From: Bactrocera neohumeralis
Lineage: Eukaryota; Arthropoda; Insecta; Diptera; Tephritidae
NCBI RefSeq assembly: GCF_024586455.1
Contig: NC_065920.1
Span: 71,642,821 to 71,706,820, forward strand
Direction of reading: 5' to 3'
Length of the DNA stretch: 64,000 bases
The first letter of the stretch is position 1; every line of letters begins with the position of its first letter. Made by a program: the position numbers and the translations under genes. The notes beneath the pieces are model-generated. The model made no database searches, was not told the DNA's origin, and saw only the letters and a program-made list of their open reading frames with translations. Shown in pieces: positions 46,251 to 55,570 of this stretch.

Positions 46251-46339
46251 TAGGGTGTCCGTTGTTTGCCAAGTTCATTTTATTTTTAATTGATACGACC
46301 TCCGAAGTTTCAGTTCTTGGAACTAAAAATACATAATGG

Positions 46340-46535
46340 AATGTAAACAAGAACACCGATAGAAGAGACTGTAGGAGCGTGATGGGAGTACTCACTGTCT
46401 GATGGCGACACAACATCCTAAACGATGACTACTCCTCTTGGACTATGAAAATGAACTTCATCTGGTATCGCAAAGGACCAAACTCGTCTATGGGTGGCTT
46501 ATTGGCCTACCAGATTAACCTAACCTAACTTAAAC
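46340..46535 (+). pseudogene. LOA/I-like non-LTR 3' end
   Basis: RRDCRSVMGVLTV, then after an internal loss ILNDDYSSW, 3' UTR with TCTGGTATCGCAAAGGACCA and GGCTTATTGGCCTACCAG, and the tail TTAACCTAACCTAACTTAA at 46514-46532. Same family as at 1250. Confidence 0.7.
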
Positions 46536-47445
46536 AAGATCATGTGTCGGTCAAGGATTTCAGACTCACCTCCTCTTTCTTATTAAAAACGTTAGAGAGA
46601 CTGATCGATTCGCACTTGAGAGGTAGTATTCCGAGAAATCTACTTTCAAGGACACAGCATGCCTATTGCAAAGGTAGATCAGTGGACACTGCCATGCAAA
46701 CTCTTGTCACCTGGCTCGAGAAAACCATAAGAAACAAGGAGTTGGAAGTGGGAACCTTCTTCGATATCGAGGGGGCATTTAACAACGTTTTGCCGGAAAC
46801 GGTCATTAGAGCTTTGAAGAGATTAGATTTATAGATGAGGAATGCACCGCGACCTTAGATCTGTTGTGCCCTCAGCTTTGAGCTTTGAATAAGTTTTGGA
46901 TTGAATCGAACCATAAGCATTTCATTTTCAAACCTCTCTGGTATAGAACGAACATGGTGGAATGGAATGAGCATCCCACTTCTCTGGATCATGGTTGACA
47001 ATGATCTTCTAGAAATGATTGAATAATTCAACTGCTGCGTAATTTACCACGACGAAGCTATCATGGTTGACGCAAAATATCTAATACCATGTATGAGCTA
47101 ACTCTCGAGTACCTTGGCATTGTAAGCAACTGGGCAGTTGAAGACGGTCTCTCTATAAACCCTAGCAAAACCGAACTGGCTTTGGTCACAAAGAAGTGCA
47201 AAATTCCACAGGAGTATCTACCACCAAAGGAAGGAACGCGGATTCGGTCTGCTGACAGGGCTAAGTACTTCGGGCTCAACCTAGGCAGAAATCGCTCGTG
47301 GAAAGTCATCGTCAAATAAATGGCAAGGACGGCATCGATTACCTGGCATTGCCGCAAAAAAGATATTGGCAAAAGGTGGCACTCTCACCAAAGGTAGTTT
47401 CTTGACTATATGAAACCATAGTTAAGAAGACGGGTGTAATTGTGG
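46536..47445 (+). pseudogene. LOA-like non-LTR reverse transcriptase
   Basis: SVKDFRLTSSFLLKTLERLI, HAYCKGRSVDTAMQTLVTWL, EVGTFFDIEGAFNNVLPETV (motif A with catalytic Asp), then after a broken motif B (PLLWIMVDNDLLEMI) YHDEAIMV in place of YADD, NWAVEDGLSINPSKTELALV, AKYFGLNLGRNRSWKVIVK, then ITWHCRKKDIGKRW. Stops at 46832 and several later. The change from YADD to YHDE would abolish RT activity even without the stops. Confidence 0.78.
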
Positions 47446-48310
47446 AGCACTATGAACCATAGCAATCATGCAGCTAAACGCCCTGCTGCGCATAGCACCG
47501 GTGGGTGTAGCGGCAAGGCGAATGGCCGCGAAATTTGTTCTCAGGCTCATTGAGCATATAACTGGTTATTGTTTCGTTGCTCGCTTAACTTCGAAGGAAG
47601 TATGGGAGGAAAAGACTTGCTGAAGGAGAAAGCCAGTATCGGCAACTTTCCATTAGATCTGGATTTATTAATTAGCAGCAGTATTTCAGGAAACTACAAG
47701 GCTGACGAACCTGCTAGGACTTAAGACTTGAGTCTCAATAACTGCGAGATGGAAGGAATAGGAGTTCCGTCGGCTTCTTATGGATCCCTGCTTGACTTTT
47801 GGCTGACGAACCTGCTAGGACTTGAGTCTAAATAACTGCGAAGGAGTTCCGTTGGATTCTTGTGGACCCCTGCTGGACTTTTGGGTCTCAGTCTAGCTGG
47901 GAAAGTGTTAGTTGACCATAAACCTACGGCTATAGATGCGCAAGATCTGTCTTGCCCAGAATACATCGTAAGAGGTCTAGCGAACTTTTCGCATTCAGCA
48001 ATCATCTTTCATTGGTTATAGAGCTTTTAACTGGACACAGTTCAATTCAGCAACATTAGCTGTTTAGAAAAGAATGAGTCAGCTCAACACTTACTCCTCG
48101 AATTCAAGGCGAAACAGTCTCGAATTTCATAATTTTAGACATCGAGGAGAAATAGCGGAAATACTTACCATAGATCAGGGAGTTTCGCCGATAGCTGATA
48201 TTCAACTACAGAAGTTTTCCGTCTGGCTTCAAAAACACTGAGGTGGTTAGTGTAAATGTGATCCGCTGCCAGGCAGAGGGATCAGTCATATCAACTAACC
48301 CATCCTAACT
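47446..48310 (+). pseudogene. Non-LTR 3' region with decayed RNase H end
   Basis: QLNALLRIAPVGVAARRMAA-type linker near 47470, then AKQVIELLTGHSSIQQH-like near 48010, a scrap with H-L-L-EF-AK near 48090, and the tail AACTAACCCATCCTAACTTG at 48294. A direct repeat of about 55 bp (GGCTGACGAACCTGCTAGGA at about 47700 and 47801) interrupts it. Confidence 0.5.
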
Positions 48311-48333
48311 TGGATAATTAACGGACACCCTAA

Positions 48334-49190
48334 TATTTATACACGATCCACACATCCAAAAGTAAATAATTGATATTTCCGTTGGCCAACAGTTCAACCA
48401 GTGTGGGTGTATGGGTCTGGCAAATTATCATGTAACTACCTGCATATCAGGCGTAAACGCCCACACACACACTCTTACTCATACATATAGACAAACATTT
48501 GTGTATGCACTTACAGTTAAGTGCATTGGTGAGCACATTGTACCGTTAAATGTTTGTATCAGTTAACACATTGTTGTACCAAGTGCACTTTGTGGGAAAT
48601 ATAAGCATGGCTGTGTGCGTGTATATATGTGTATGAGTGAGTCAGTGTCTGAAAGGACATAAAGGCTACGCACAGAAATGATTAGTGCCACAGAGCATGG
48701 CTGTAATTTAGCAGGATAATTACAAGCAGCGCATAGCCGACTACTGGGGTAGCGAGCACATACAGTTATGTACCAACATACATATAAACATGTAGATATT
48801 TGCACATAACAATGCAGCTCTGTAAGCCTTTTGCTTGCTTAATAAATATGCGCAAGCACAGCAATGCATCTAATGCTTTTGAATGCCTTGTGTATTTACT
48901 TGCAAACTATTAGTATTTATTTATGCTTGTTGTTGCCTCCCACAGCATTGTTTGCGGTATTATGTTGATGTGTTTTCGAAGTGCTGCTCGTTTAGTCGTC
49001 AGATGGTAATCTCTTACAGTATCTTAAAAAAACTGTAATTAACAGTCATGAACTATAATTTCCGGTTAAATAGCAGAGCTTCTCATATGAGTAATTTAAA
49101 TGCATGGTTGGTAGATTTGCATGCAGTGACCTATTACGTAAACTCATATATCCATACTATATATGCAATAATTGATAGTTAAATACATTA
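48334..49190. other. No gene recognised
   Basis: Intronic sequence, with CACACACTC and GTGTGTATATATGTG repeats near 48460 and 48610. Confidence 0.35.
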
Positions 49191-49204
49191 CCAATTACAT
49201 ATAC

Positions 49205-49795
49205 CACAAGAAGGAAAGAGCTAAGTTCGGGTGCAACCGAACATTTTATACTCTTGCAACTTGCAGGAATCAAAGACAGGAAAATATCTTAAGATGTAAA
49301 ACATCAAACAGAGGATCGGAGTCCAAGCAATTTTTTTATATACATATACTCTACATAACTCATACACTGACTGATATATTCAACAAATCATTAATAGTGA
49401 CGAGATTTGTCAGAAAAACGAAAATCATTATACATACGTAGTACGAGTATATTGAAGTTCGAGTAGTGTCGACTCGATTTTATCTATTAACTATTATCAT
49501 GTTTGATACCAAAAAAATGCTGCCTGGGTTTCATTAAGTTCGAAAATGCTGATATTAGCTATATGTGGGTTTGGTCAAGATTTCGCTCAATTAATCTATT
49601 TAAGGCACAAAGATACGCTCTTATGAATAAAACACACTCTCTAATTTTCATTGAGATAACTCCAATAGAAGAAAATCTTTATATTAGGTATATGGGTACT
49701 CATGGAAGTAATGGCTCGATAAATATCTCACGATATTTTCGGTCAAAAGTCAACTATAGATATTGGTGTCCACATATTCGGTACCTAGGGCCTTG
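49205..49795 (+). repeat. Dispersed repeat with hairpin start (AAGAGCTAAGTTCG)
   Basis: Starts AAGAGCTAAGTTCGGGTGCA, where GTTCGG…CCGAAC can fold into a hairpin, then CATTTTATACTCTTGCAACT. Internal GACGAGATTTGTCAGAAAAA and TTTCATTGAGATAACTC look like modules of a DINE-1-type element. The same start was split by an insertion at position 32. Confidence 0.5.
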
Positions 49796-50105
49796 AATGG
49801 AGGATGGAGTCAGGTGTAGAAGTTCACGCAAGTGAGGAAAGTTCCCTAATTACCATTCACTTGGGAGTGGCCAGAAACTATTCTTTTACTAATGGTTCAG
49901 GCAGCTCACGACTTCCGGTGTTAGCCGAGGTATTCTCTAGGTAGCCAAAGAACATCCGTTTGAAGGCGCGCTGGAGAAGGAGCTGGCTTCGCTAAGAATT
50001 TCCAATTAGCGCGACATTGCAAAAAAGAAGAAACGACACGCGCGCTGTTGTTAACTCGGCTATAACCGCGTAAGCGCTAACTGCGCCAGTAAAGAAGAAG
50101 AAATG
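49796..50105 (+). repeat. Dispersed repeat ending in AAGAAGAAG
   Basis: Its first 110 bp are the inverted match to 8645-8752. It then continues to AACTCGGCTATAACCGCGTA and ends GTAAAGAAGAAGAAATG. The GAA-type tail suggests a non-LTR 3' end, but no coding is recognisable. Confidence 0.45.
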
Positions 50106-50683
50106 AAGTTTTTATTTTGAAAAGGGTCAAATTTCACCAACTCGTATCATAAGGTTTCCAACTCTGACTTCATTCTCAGTGTTAGTATAACCTTTAGAAG
50201 CCTAAAGTTCGATTTTTAAGTCAATAACTTATGTACTCTTTGAGTTCGAGAAGAGTTCTTCAGAAATTTTCGCATGTGTTTACTTAGATGTAGATGCAGA
50301 ATAGCTTTTCCTTAAAGTACTAAAATAGCTTAGAAGGTTCCTACGACCGACTTTATATAACATCATTTAGGTCTTAAATATTCTGTTATTCTTTGTAGTA
50401 GCTTCAAACATGAATTCACTTGCACTTCGAACCAAGCCTCAGGCTCAGATAGATGATGTTATGCGGGACAGGCTGACCTTTGCGCAAAAGGAAGAAATAT
50501 AAATTTTCTTTATAAAAATATAACTTAAGAGCCAGCAGAAACTAGTGAGCTTAACTTTGACCATACAAATTTAAACGAAATCACCTAAAATTAAAAACTA
50601 TATTGAACAAAATTAAATGTTTATAATTTCCACTAACTGAATACTAACTATAACTATAACTAAAGCTATAATTGTAACACTCA
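50106..50683. other. Intron start side; no gene recognised
   Basis: AT-rich sequence just downstream of the N-terminal exon's donor site. Confidence 0.4.
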
Positions 50684-50684
50684 C

Positions 50685-52371
50685 CGAAAAAGCAGCAACA
50701 AAACACTAGCGTATACAGCGTTATAAAAATGATGCGCACATCGGTGCGGTCGAAAATATATTCGCGATCATCTTCGTCCAGCAAATTGTCGCTGTCATTA
50801 AAACTAATATCACTAGTGCCGCCATTGGGGAAAACTATTTGACTGCCACCATGACTGCCATTACCGTTAGCAGCGCTGACGTTTTCATACGCACTCCCAA
50901 CCATGTTGGCAGCGGGCGCTGATGGGGACGCATCAGTGCCCATGGAACTATTAATAGTTTCGCCGAGTGTTGCCGCCACTGCAGAGAGCGCCGTGGCGGC
51001 GGTGGCATTGCACAATGCCAGCAAAGTGGAATTCAAAAGAAATGACGTCAATACGCCCGAATTCAGAGCTTTTGGACTTTTTGTCGCGCACCTAATCGCG
51101 CGCGTTTTCACCGCGCCTTTTGTTTCAGCCATTTCCGTTCGGACGCTGTTGGTCGGCGAGTGGCAGCGCCGCTTGCGCTTGCAATGCTTTCTTCTATGTT
51201 TGCCACTGCGCGCATTAAGGTGGCGCTTTTTGTTGCACATTATGGGTTTGCACACGCGACCCTCCACAGCAAGCGCGTCACTTGCAGCACCCAAACTGTT
51301 CGTGCTTTTTGAGCCGGATGCGCTCTTTAAACCCGGCTCAGCGATAAGTACTGGTGCCTTTAGGGCCAAGTGCTGCTGTTGCGCGATTGTGCGTGTTTTT
51401 GTACCATTTGCCTGCCTGCTATCGAGCGCCGCGGGTAACGCTGACACGCGTGTTGAAATTTCCGGCGCCGATAAAGCGCCCACTCTGGGCGTTGTGCAAA
51501 CAGTGGTGGCGCGCCGCGTGTGGTAGCGCACTGGCTGCTTATGCAAGCGTGTGTAGGGCGCGCTTTCATTATCACTTTCTAAAGCCTGGCGCTCATAATT
51601 CCATTTAATGTAGTTATCAGCGCGGCAGCATGAATTATTGTTACTTAAAATGCGCTGGCAGCGGCTGACATCATTCATTTCGTGCAACATTACAGCCGGC
51701 GTTGTTGCTGTTGCTGCTATGCCGCACATGCTGTTGACATCGTTCATCTCTGTGCTTAGCCTCAACTGTTGTTGGTGTTGTTGCTGCTGGCGCTGTTCTC
51801 CACCGCAACAGCTGCATGTGCCGCGTGTATTGTTGTTGCTGTTGCAGCTCACCAGCCTGGCAGGGCGCTGCTCGTTTTGTTGATTAAAATTTCCCAGCGT
51901 TGCGTGCCTTAAATACTTCGCATCAGCGGCGTTGGCAGCGACATACTCATTGTGATTATCTTGATTGCTTAATTTTGTCGTAACTCTTGTTGTCCTTGCT
52001 GTTATTATCGTCGTTGTTGTTGTTGTTGTTGTTGTTGTTGCCGTTGTAGCATTGCTTGCCACATTTCCCACAAGTGTCTTTGACTTGGCGACTCCTGGCA
52101 TTTGCGCTGTTGCTGCAAGCGTTGACATTATTACATTGTTTGCATGTATATTACTATTTGTTGTTGTTGTCGTTGTTGTGCGGTTGTTGTAGCGTTTATG
52201 TTGCTCTCGTAGCCACTGTAATAATATGAAAACATTAAAAATTAAAATCGTTTTTGCAGACATTTTAATTACAAAATTACATGGTATGCGGCAGCAAATT
52301 ATTTTTAATAAAGCCACGCATACATACAGACATATATATATACATGTAAGTACATATGCATATGTACACAT
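50685..52371 (-). CDS. TrissinR: Trissin receptor (GPCR), N-terminal exon through TM1
   Basis: Coding exon of a rhodopsin-class neuropeptide GPCR. The frame is open for 562 residues and ends in a hydrophobic run (DVRIIFITLYTLVFCCCFF, residues 544-562), the start of TM1, then one base (G) and the donor GTGAGTG at 50684. This joins in phase to 28184. The acidic stretch before TM1 (LLDEDDREYIFDRTD) matches what I know of trissin receptors. The rest is low complexity: Thr runs at about 65-71 and 112-121, a Gln run at 194-202, a basic patch at 381-402, and possible N-glycosylation sites near 447, 455 and 474. The start is unclear: ATGs at 52371 (M1), 52263 (M37) and 51132 (M414). M414 precedes a hydrophobic segment (438-466) that could be a signal peptide. 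A pyrimidine-rich tract ending TTACAG lies just before 52215, so the exon may begin there. In Drosophila trissin signals through this receptor; that role is known for the family, not shown here. Confidence 0.75.
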
Positions 52372-52920
52372 ACTCTATAAATATTAGAATAGTACATACA
52401 TTAAAGAACTTAGACATAATTTATTAAGCTGACAGCAAAATGTATACTTCTATTGATGCAGGACGCTTGTATTTGAGTAGGGAGCTACCAGCATATTGCT
52501 CAAGAGTAATATGCCACCAATGGAAAGATCATAACTTTACTCTGAACAGAGTAGTATATTAAATTTATCACGGGTCAACACCTAGGAGAAATCGGCGAGA
52601 CCTTATAAAATATATATATAAATGATCAGAATTAGATCTGAAATTATACAGACGTGCTTTTCTCTACAAAAAAACTGCTAACACCAGCCGAAGTATATAG
52701 TATATCGCATCGTTTATATTTCGGAATTCGGCAACCCTAGTGTTGCAATCTGACAATTCCCAACTATATTGTTATTTTTTTTGTCTAAATGCTTTGAACG
52801 TTTTGACATACGAGCGCCATTTGTGTTGTTTACAGTAACTTCAAATACTCTGCTCGACCAAAAAATTAAGTTAAATCGCGAATATTTTCCGCGATTATCT
52901 TTTACAACTTTCGACGTGGA
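52372..52920. other. Sequence upstream of the receptor N-terminal exon
   Basis: AT-rich. No TATA/Inr promoter or further 5' exon could be supported. Confidence 0.35.
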
Positions 52921-52935
52921 TTAAGGGGCTATATA

Positions 52936-54179
52936 CACTGTGCCCAAAAAATAAGGTGACATTGTATTTATTTTGAAAATTCTTTCTTTATTCTTCCAAA
53001 TCAATTTCATCCCCTTCAAAGTAATCCCCTCCCTATGCAATGCACTTATGTCAACGGATTTTCCAATCTTCGAAACACTGGTTGTAGTCACTTTCCGGGA
53101 TGGCCTTCAGTTCCGTCTTCGCTGCGGCTTGAATCTCCTCTATCGTATAAAAACGGTGTCCCCGGAGCGGTCTTTTGAGCTTGGTGAACAGCCAGAAGTC
53201 GCACGGCGCCAGATCAGGTGAATACGGTGATTGCGGAACGATATGGGTTGAGTTTTTGGCGAAATGATCAGGAATTACGAGGGCAGTATGGGATGGTGCA
53301 TTATCGTGGTGTAAAAACCAAGAATTGTCTTTCCACAATTCCAGCCTTTTTAGGCGGATAGCGTTACGCAAACGACGCATAACGTTCAAATAATATTCCT
53401 TGTTGACTGTTTGACGATAATCGAAGAAAACAGTCAACATGACCTTGATTTTTGAGCGACTTTGACGCGATTTTTTTGGTCTCGGCTCTCTTTTGGCAGG
53501 ATATTCGCTCGATTGATCGGTTGTTTCGGGGTCGGAAGCATAGATCCAAGTCTCATCGCCAGTTATAATGCGTTTCATGACACCCTGGTAGTCGCCAAAC
53601 ATCGTTTCACACACTTCAACGCGACGCCTTTTTTCCAAAAAATTCAATGTTTTAGGTACCAGTCGAGATTTGAGGCGCTTAAGGCCCAAAACATCCTTCA
53701 AAATGGTATTGGCTGAGCCTTTCGATATGCTTGATCAACAAGGACTCTAATTGTTAATCGTCGGTTTTTCAACACCAAGTCTTTGATTTGTTGAACGTGA
53801 GCTTCGTCGGTTGAGGTTGATGGTCGCCCTGGACGCTCTTCGTCTTCGACACGTTCACGGCCGGCTTGGAATTCACTATACCACTTGTAAACATTTTTTT
53901 TAGACATAGCCTCATCACCAAAAGCTTTCTGCACCATCCTCAACGTATCCGCAGCAAAAAGTTGATTCCGTAAACAAAATTTAATGCAAATTCTTTGCTC
54001 AACAAATTTCGGCTTCGCAAAAAACGCACTTTTAGCAGCTCACTAAACGACACGTATATCAAACACTAATCAATATTTTGACATGAAATTTGACATAAAT
54101 GTGGCTGACAGTACTACCAACATAAAAAAAATTATTCTCCAAATCCTTCAAATGTCACCTTATTTTTTGGGCACAGTAG
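52936..54179 (-). mobile_element. Near full-length mariner element
   Basis: Ends CACTGTGCCCAAAAAATAAG (52936) and TTATTTTTTGGGCACAGTAG (to 54179) give TIRs of about 26 bp including GGTGACATT. TA at 52934-52935 and 54180-54181 is the target duplication; the base pairs after it (CACTGCAAAG) continue the host element. Length about 1.24 kb, normal for mariner. Confidence 0.88.
52988..54030 (-). pseudogene. Mariner transposase (DD34D), inactivated
   Basis: Reading from about 54030: FVEQRICIKFCLRNQ, MVQKAFGDEAMSKKNVYKWY (HTH), then WIYASDP after GDET (first Asp), HHDNAPSHTAL (second Asp) and YSPDLAPCDFWLF (third). 34 residues separate the second and third Asp, as in mariner. Lesions: loss of one base at about 53730 shifts the frame after LVDQ; about 11 residues appear missing between FFDYR and QTVNKEYYL; TGA at 53051-53053 follows FEDWKIR; TAG at 53033-53035; the natural stop is 52988-52990 after EGDEIDLEE. 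Not functional. Confidence 0.9.
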
Positions 54180-55359
54180 TACACTGCAAAGAGGGGATTT
54201 TTTTTAAATAACTGAACGCTGTTGATACGTTTATATATGTTTAAAGATGTTAAATTTAATTATTCAGTGAAAAATGTGCCCATTTGTTGGCAGTACAGCT
54301 GTTGTGCCGATATATGTATGTACTTTTTTTCTTACACGCCTTGCGGTGAGCATGATAAGTAGGTGATGGTTCAACTGCAATCAAATAACGCCGTACGTGA
54401 ATGAAGAATTTGGCGAAATAAACATTTTTACGCAAATGGCGATTTTTGTGGGTATAAAAATTCAGTTTTTTATTCCCAAAAAAACTCTTTTTTCAAATAA
54501 GAATTCAAATAAGAAATCCTTCGTTCAAGTATGAGATATTGTAGTTTTCAAGTAGCCAGGAAAAAATTACATCGATAGGTCATATGGTTCTTGAGAAACC
54601 TTGCTTACCGCAACGGTACTTTTTAATAAACAACATTTTGAGATAACCGGCAATGGGAGAAACTCGCTGTTGACAGCTGTAACTTAAGCTCAAATGCACA
54701 GATCTCTATGAAATTTGAATGAAATAATCCTAAAAGGATGTACTTTAAGAAAATGGAATAAAAAATATCGATTTTTCCAACCCATACAAGTCTATATAAC
54801 CCCTTAAATCAGCAACAGTACATCGATGAACTTAATTCAGTTTTAGCTTTTTATGAAAAAACATATAAATTAATAGGTCATCATTTTTCGACACCTGAAA
54901 AGGCGATTAATGCTTTGCACATATTTTGGAGAAACATCAATCAGGCGGCAAACGCTTGCAAAAATGTACAGATCTGACTGGAGAATACTTTGAAAAACAG
55001 TAAAGCAATTTTTGATAATTAAATTTTTTTTGATCTCTAATCCCGAAATGTAAAAGGCTACCGACGTATGTCGAAACCGCCGATATCGAACCATGCAGTT
55101 GTAATACAAGTTGAAAAAGAAGTGAAACTCTTGTATAGGAAACATTTTAACACTGCCGCTAAAAAGCTTGAATGTGTTCAAAAGTGGCACTCATCGGGAT
55201 CTTGGATGTATGGCGAACGATTGAGCCACTAAGTAATTTCGTTTGAATACAAAAATTTGATTTTTTTCCTTGGCAACTTCATACTTGAACAGCTGATATA
55301 ATAAACTTATTTGTAAACAAATTTCTTAAATTTTTTGGAATAATTTTTGTTTGGCGTCT

Positions 55360-55570
55360 TAGTGAAGATGAAAAAAGAAACACCATTCTAGGCAAAATTT
55401 AGCTCTTTTTCTACACAAAAGTAAAAATGCAGAGAAAAAATGTTGACTGAATCAATGCCAAACTTTACTAGCAAAATTTCGTTCAGGCAGTTTCGAACCA
55501 GAGGATGCACCACGTCCTGGAAGTTATCTTGAAGCCGATGTGAAGAAAATCTCGTCCCTGTTCACATAGG
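55360..55570 (+). pseudogene. Mariner N-terminal (HTH) fragment
   Basis: LTESMCQTLLAKFRSGSFEP followed by EDAPRPGSYLEADVKKISSL, in one frame at about 55443-55560, is the end of the second helix-turn-helix and the linker (usually GRP) of a mariner transposase. No more of the element is clear. Confidence 0.55.

Larger units (their letters stand above)
46251..48333. mobile_element. MITE-type termini enclosing non-LTR insertions
   Basis: ATTAGGGTGTCCGTT at 46249 and its exact complement AACGGACACCCTAAT at 48320-48334 form 15-bp TIRs. What lies between is almost entirely retroelement sequence, so the original MITE was split. The outer bases resemble the other TAGGGTG elements; the inner part (GTCCGTT) differs. 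Confidence 0.6.
28185..50684 (-). other. Intron between the first two receptor exons seen (22.5 kb)
   Basis: Bounded by GTGAGTG (50684) and TTTATTTACAG (28185). It interrupts a Gly codon after its first base, within TM1. It holds DINE-1-like elements, several decayed mariners, two MITEs split by later insertions, and non-LTR fragments. No host coding exon was recognised inside it. Confidence 0.8.
52921..54807. mobile_element. TTAA-flanked element (piggyBac-type MITE), split by mariner
   Basis: TTAA at 52921-52924 and 54804-54807 flank inverted ends GGGGCTATATA and TATATAACCCC (one mismatch). TTAA target duplication is the mark of piggyBac-type transposition. Removing the mariner at 52936-54179 leaves about 640 bp of AT-rich non-coding DNA. 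Confidence 0.6.

Noticed and set aside
50903..51526. 207-residue plus-strand open frame
   Set aside because: It is antisense to the receptor's N-terminal exon, and its openness follows from the base composition of that exon.
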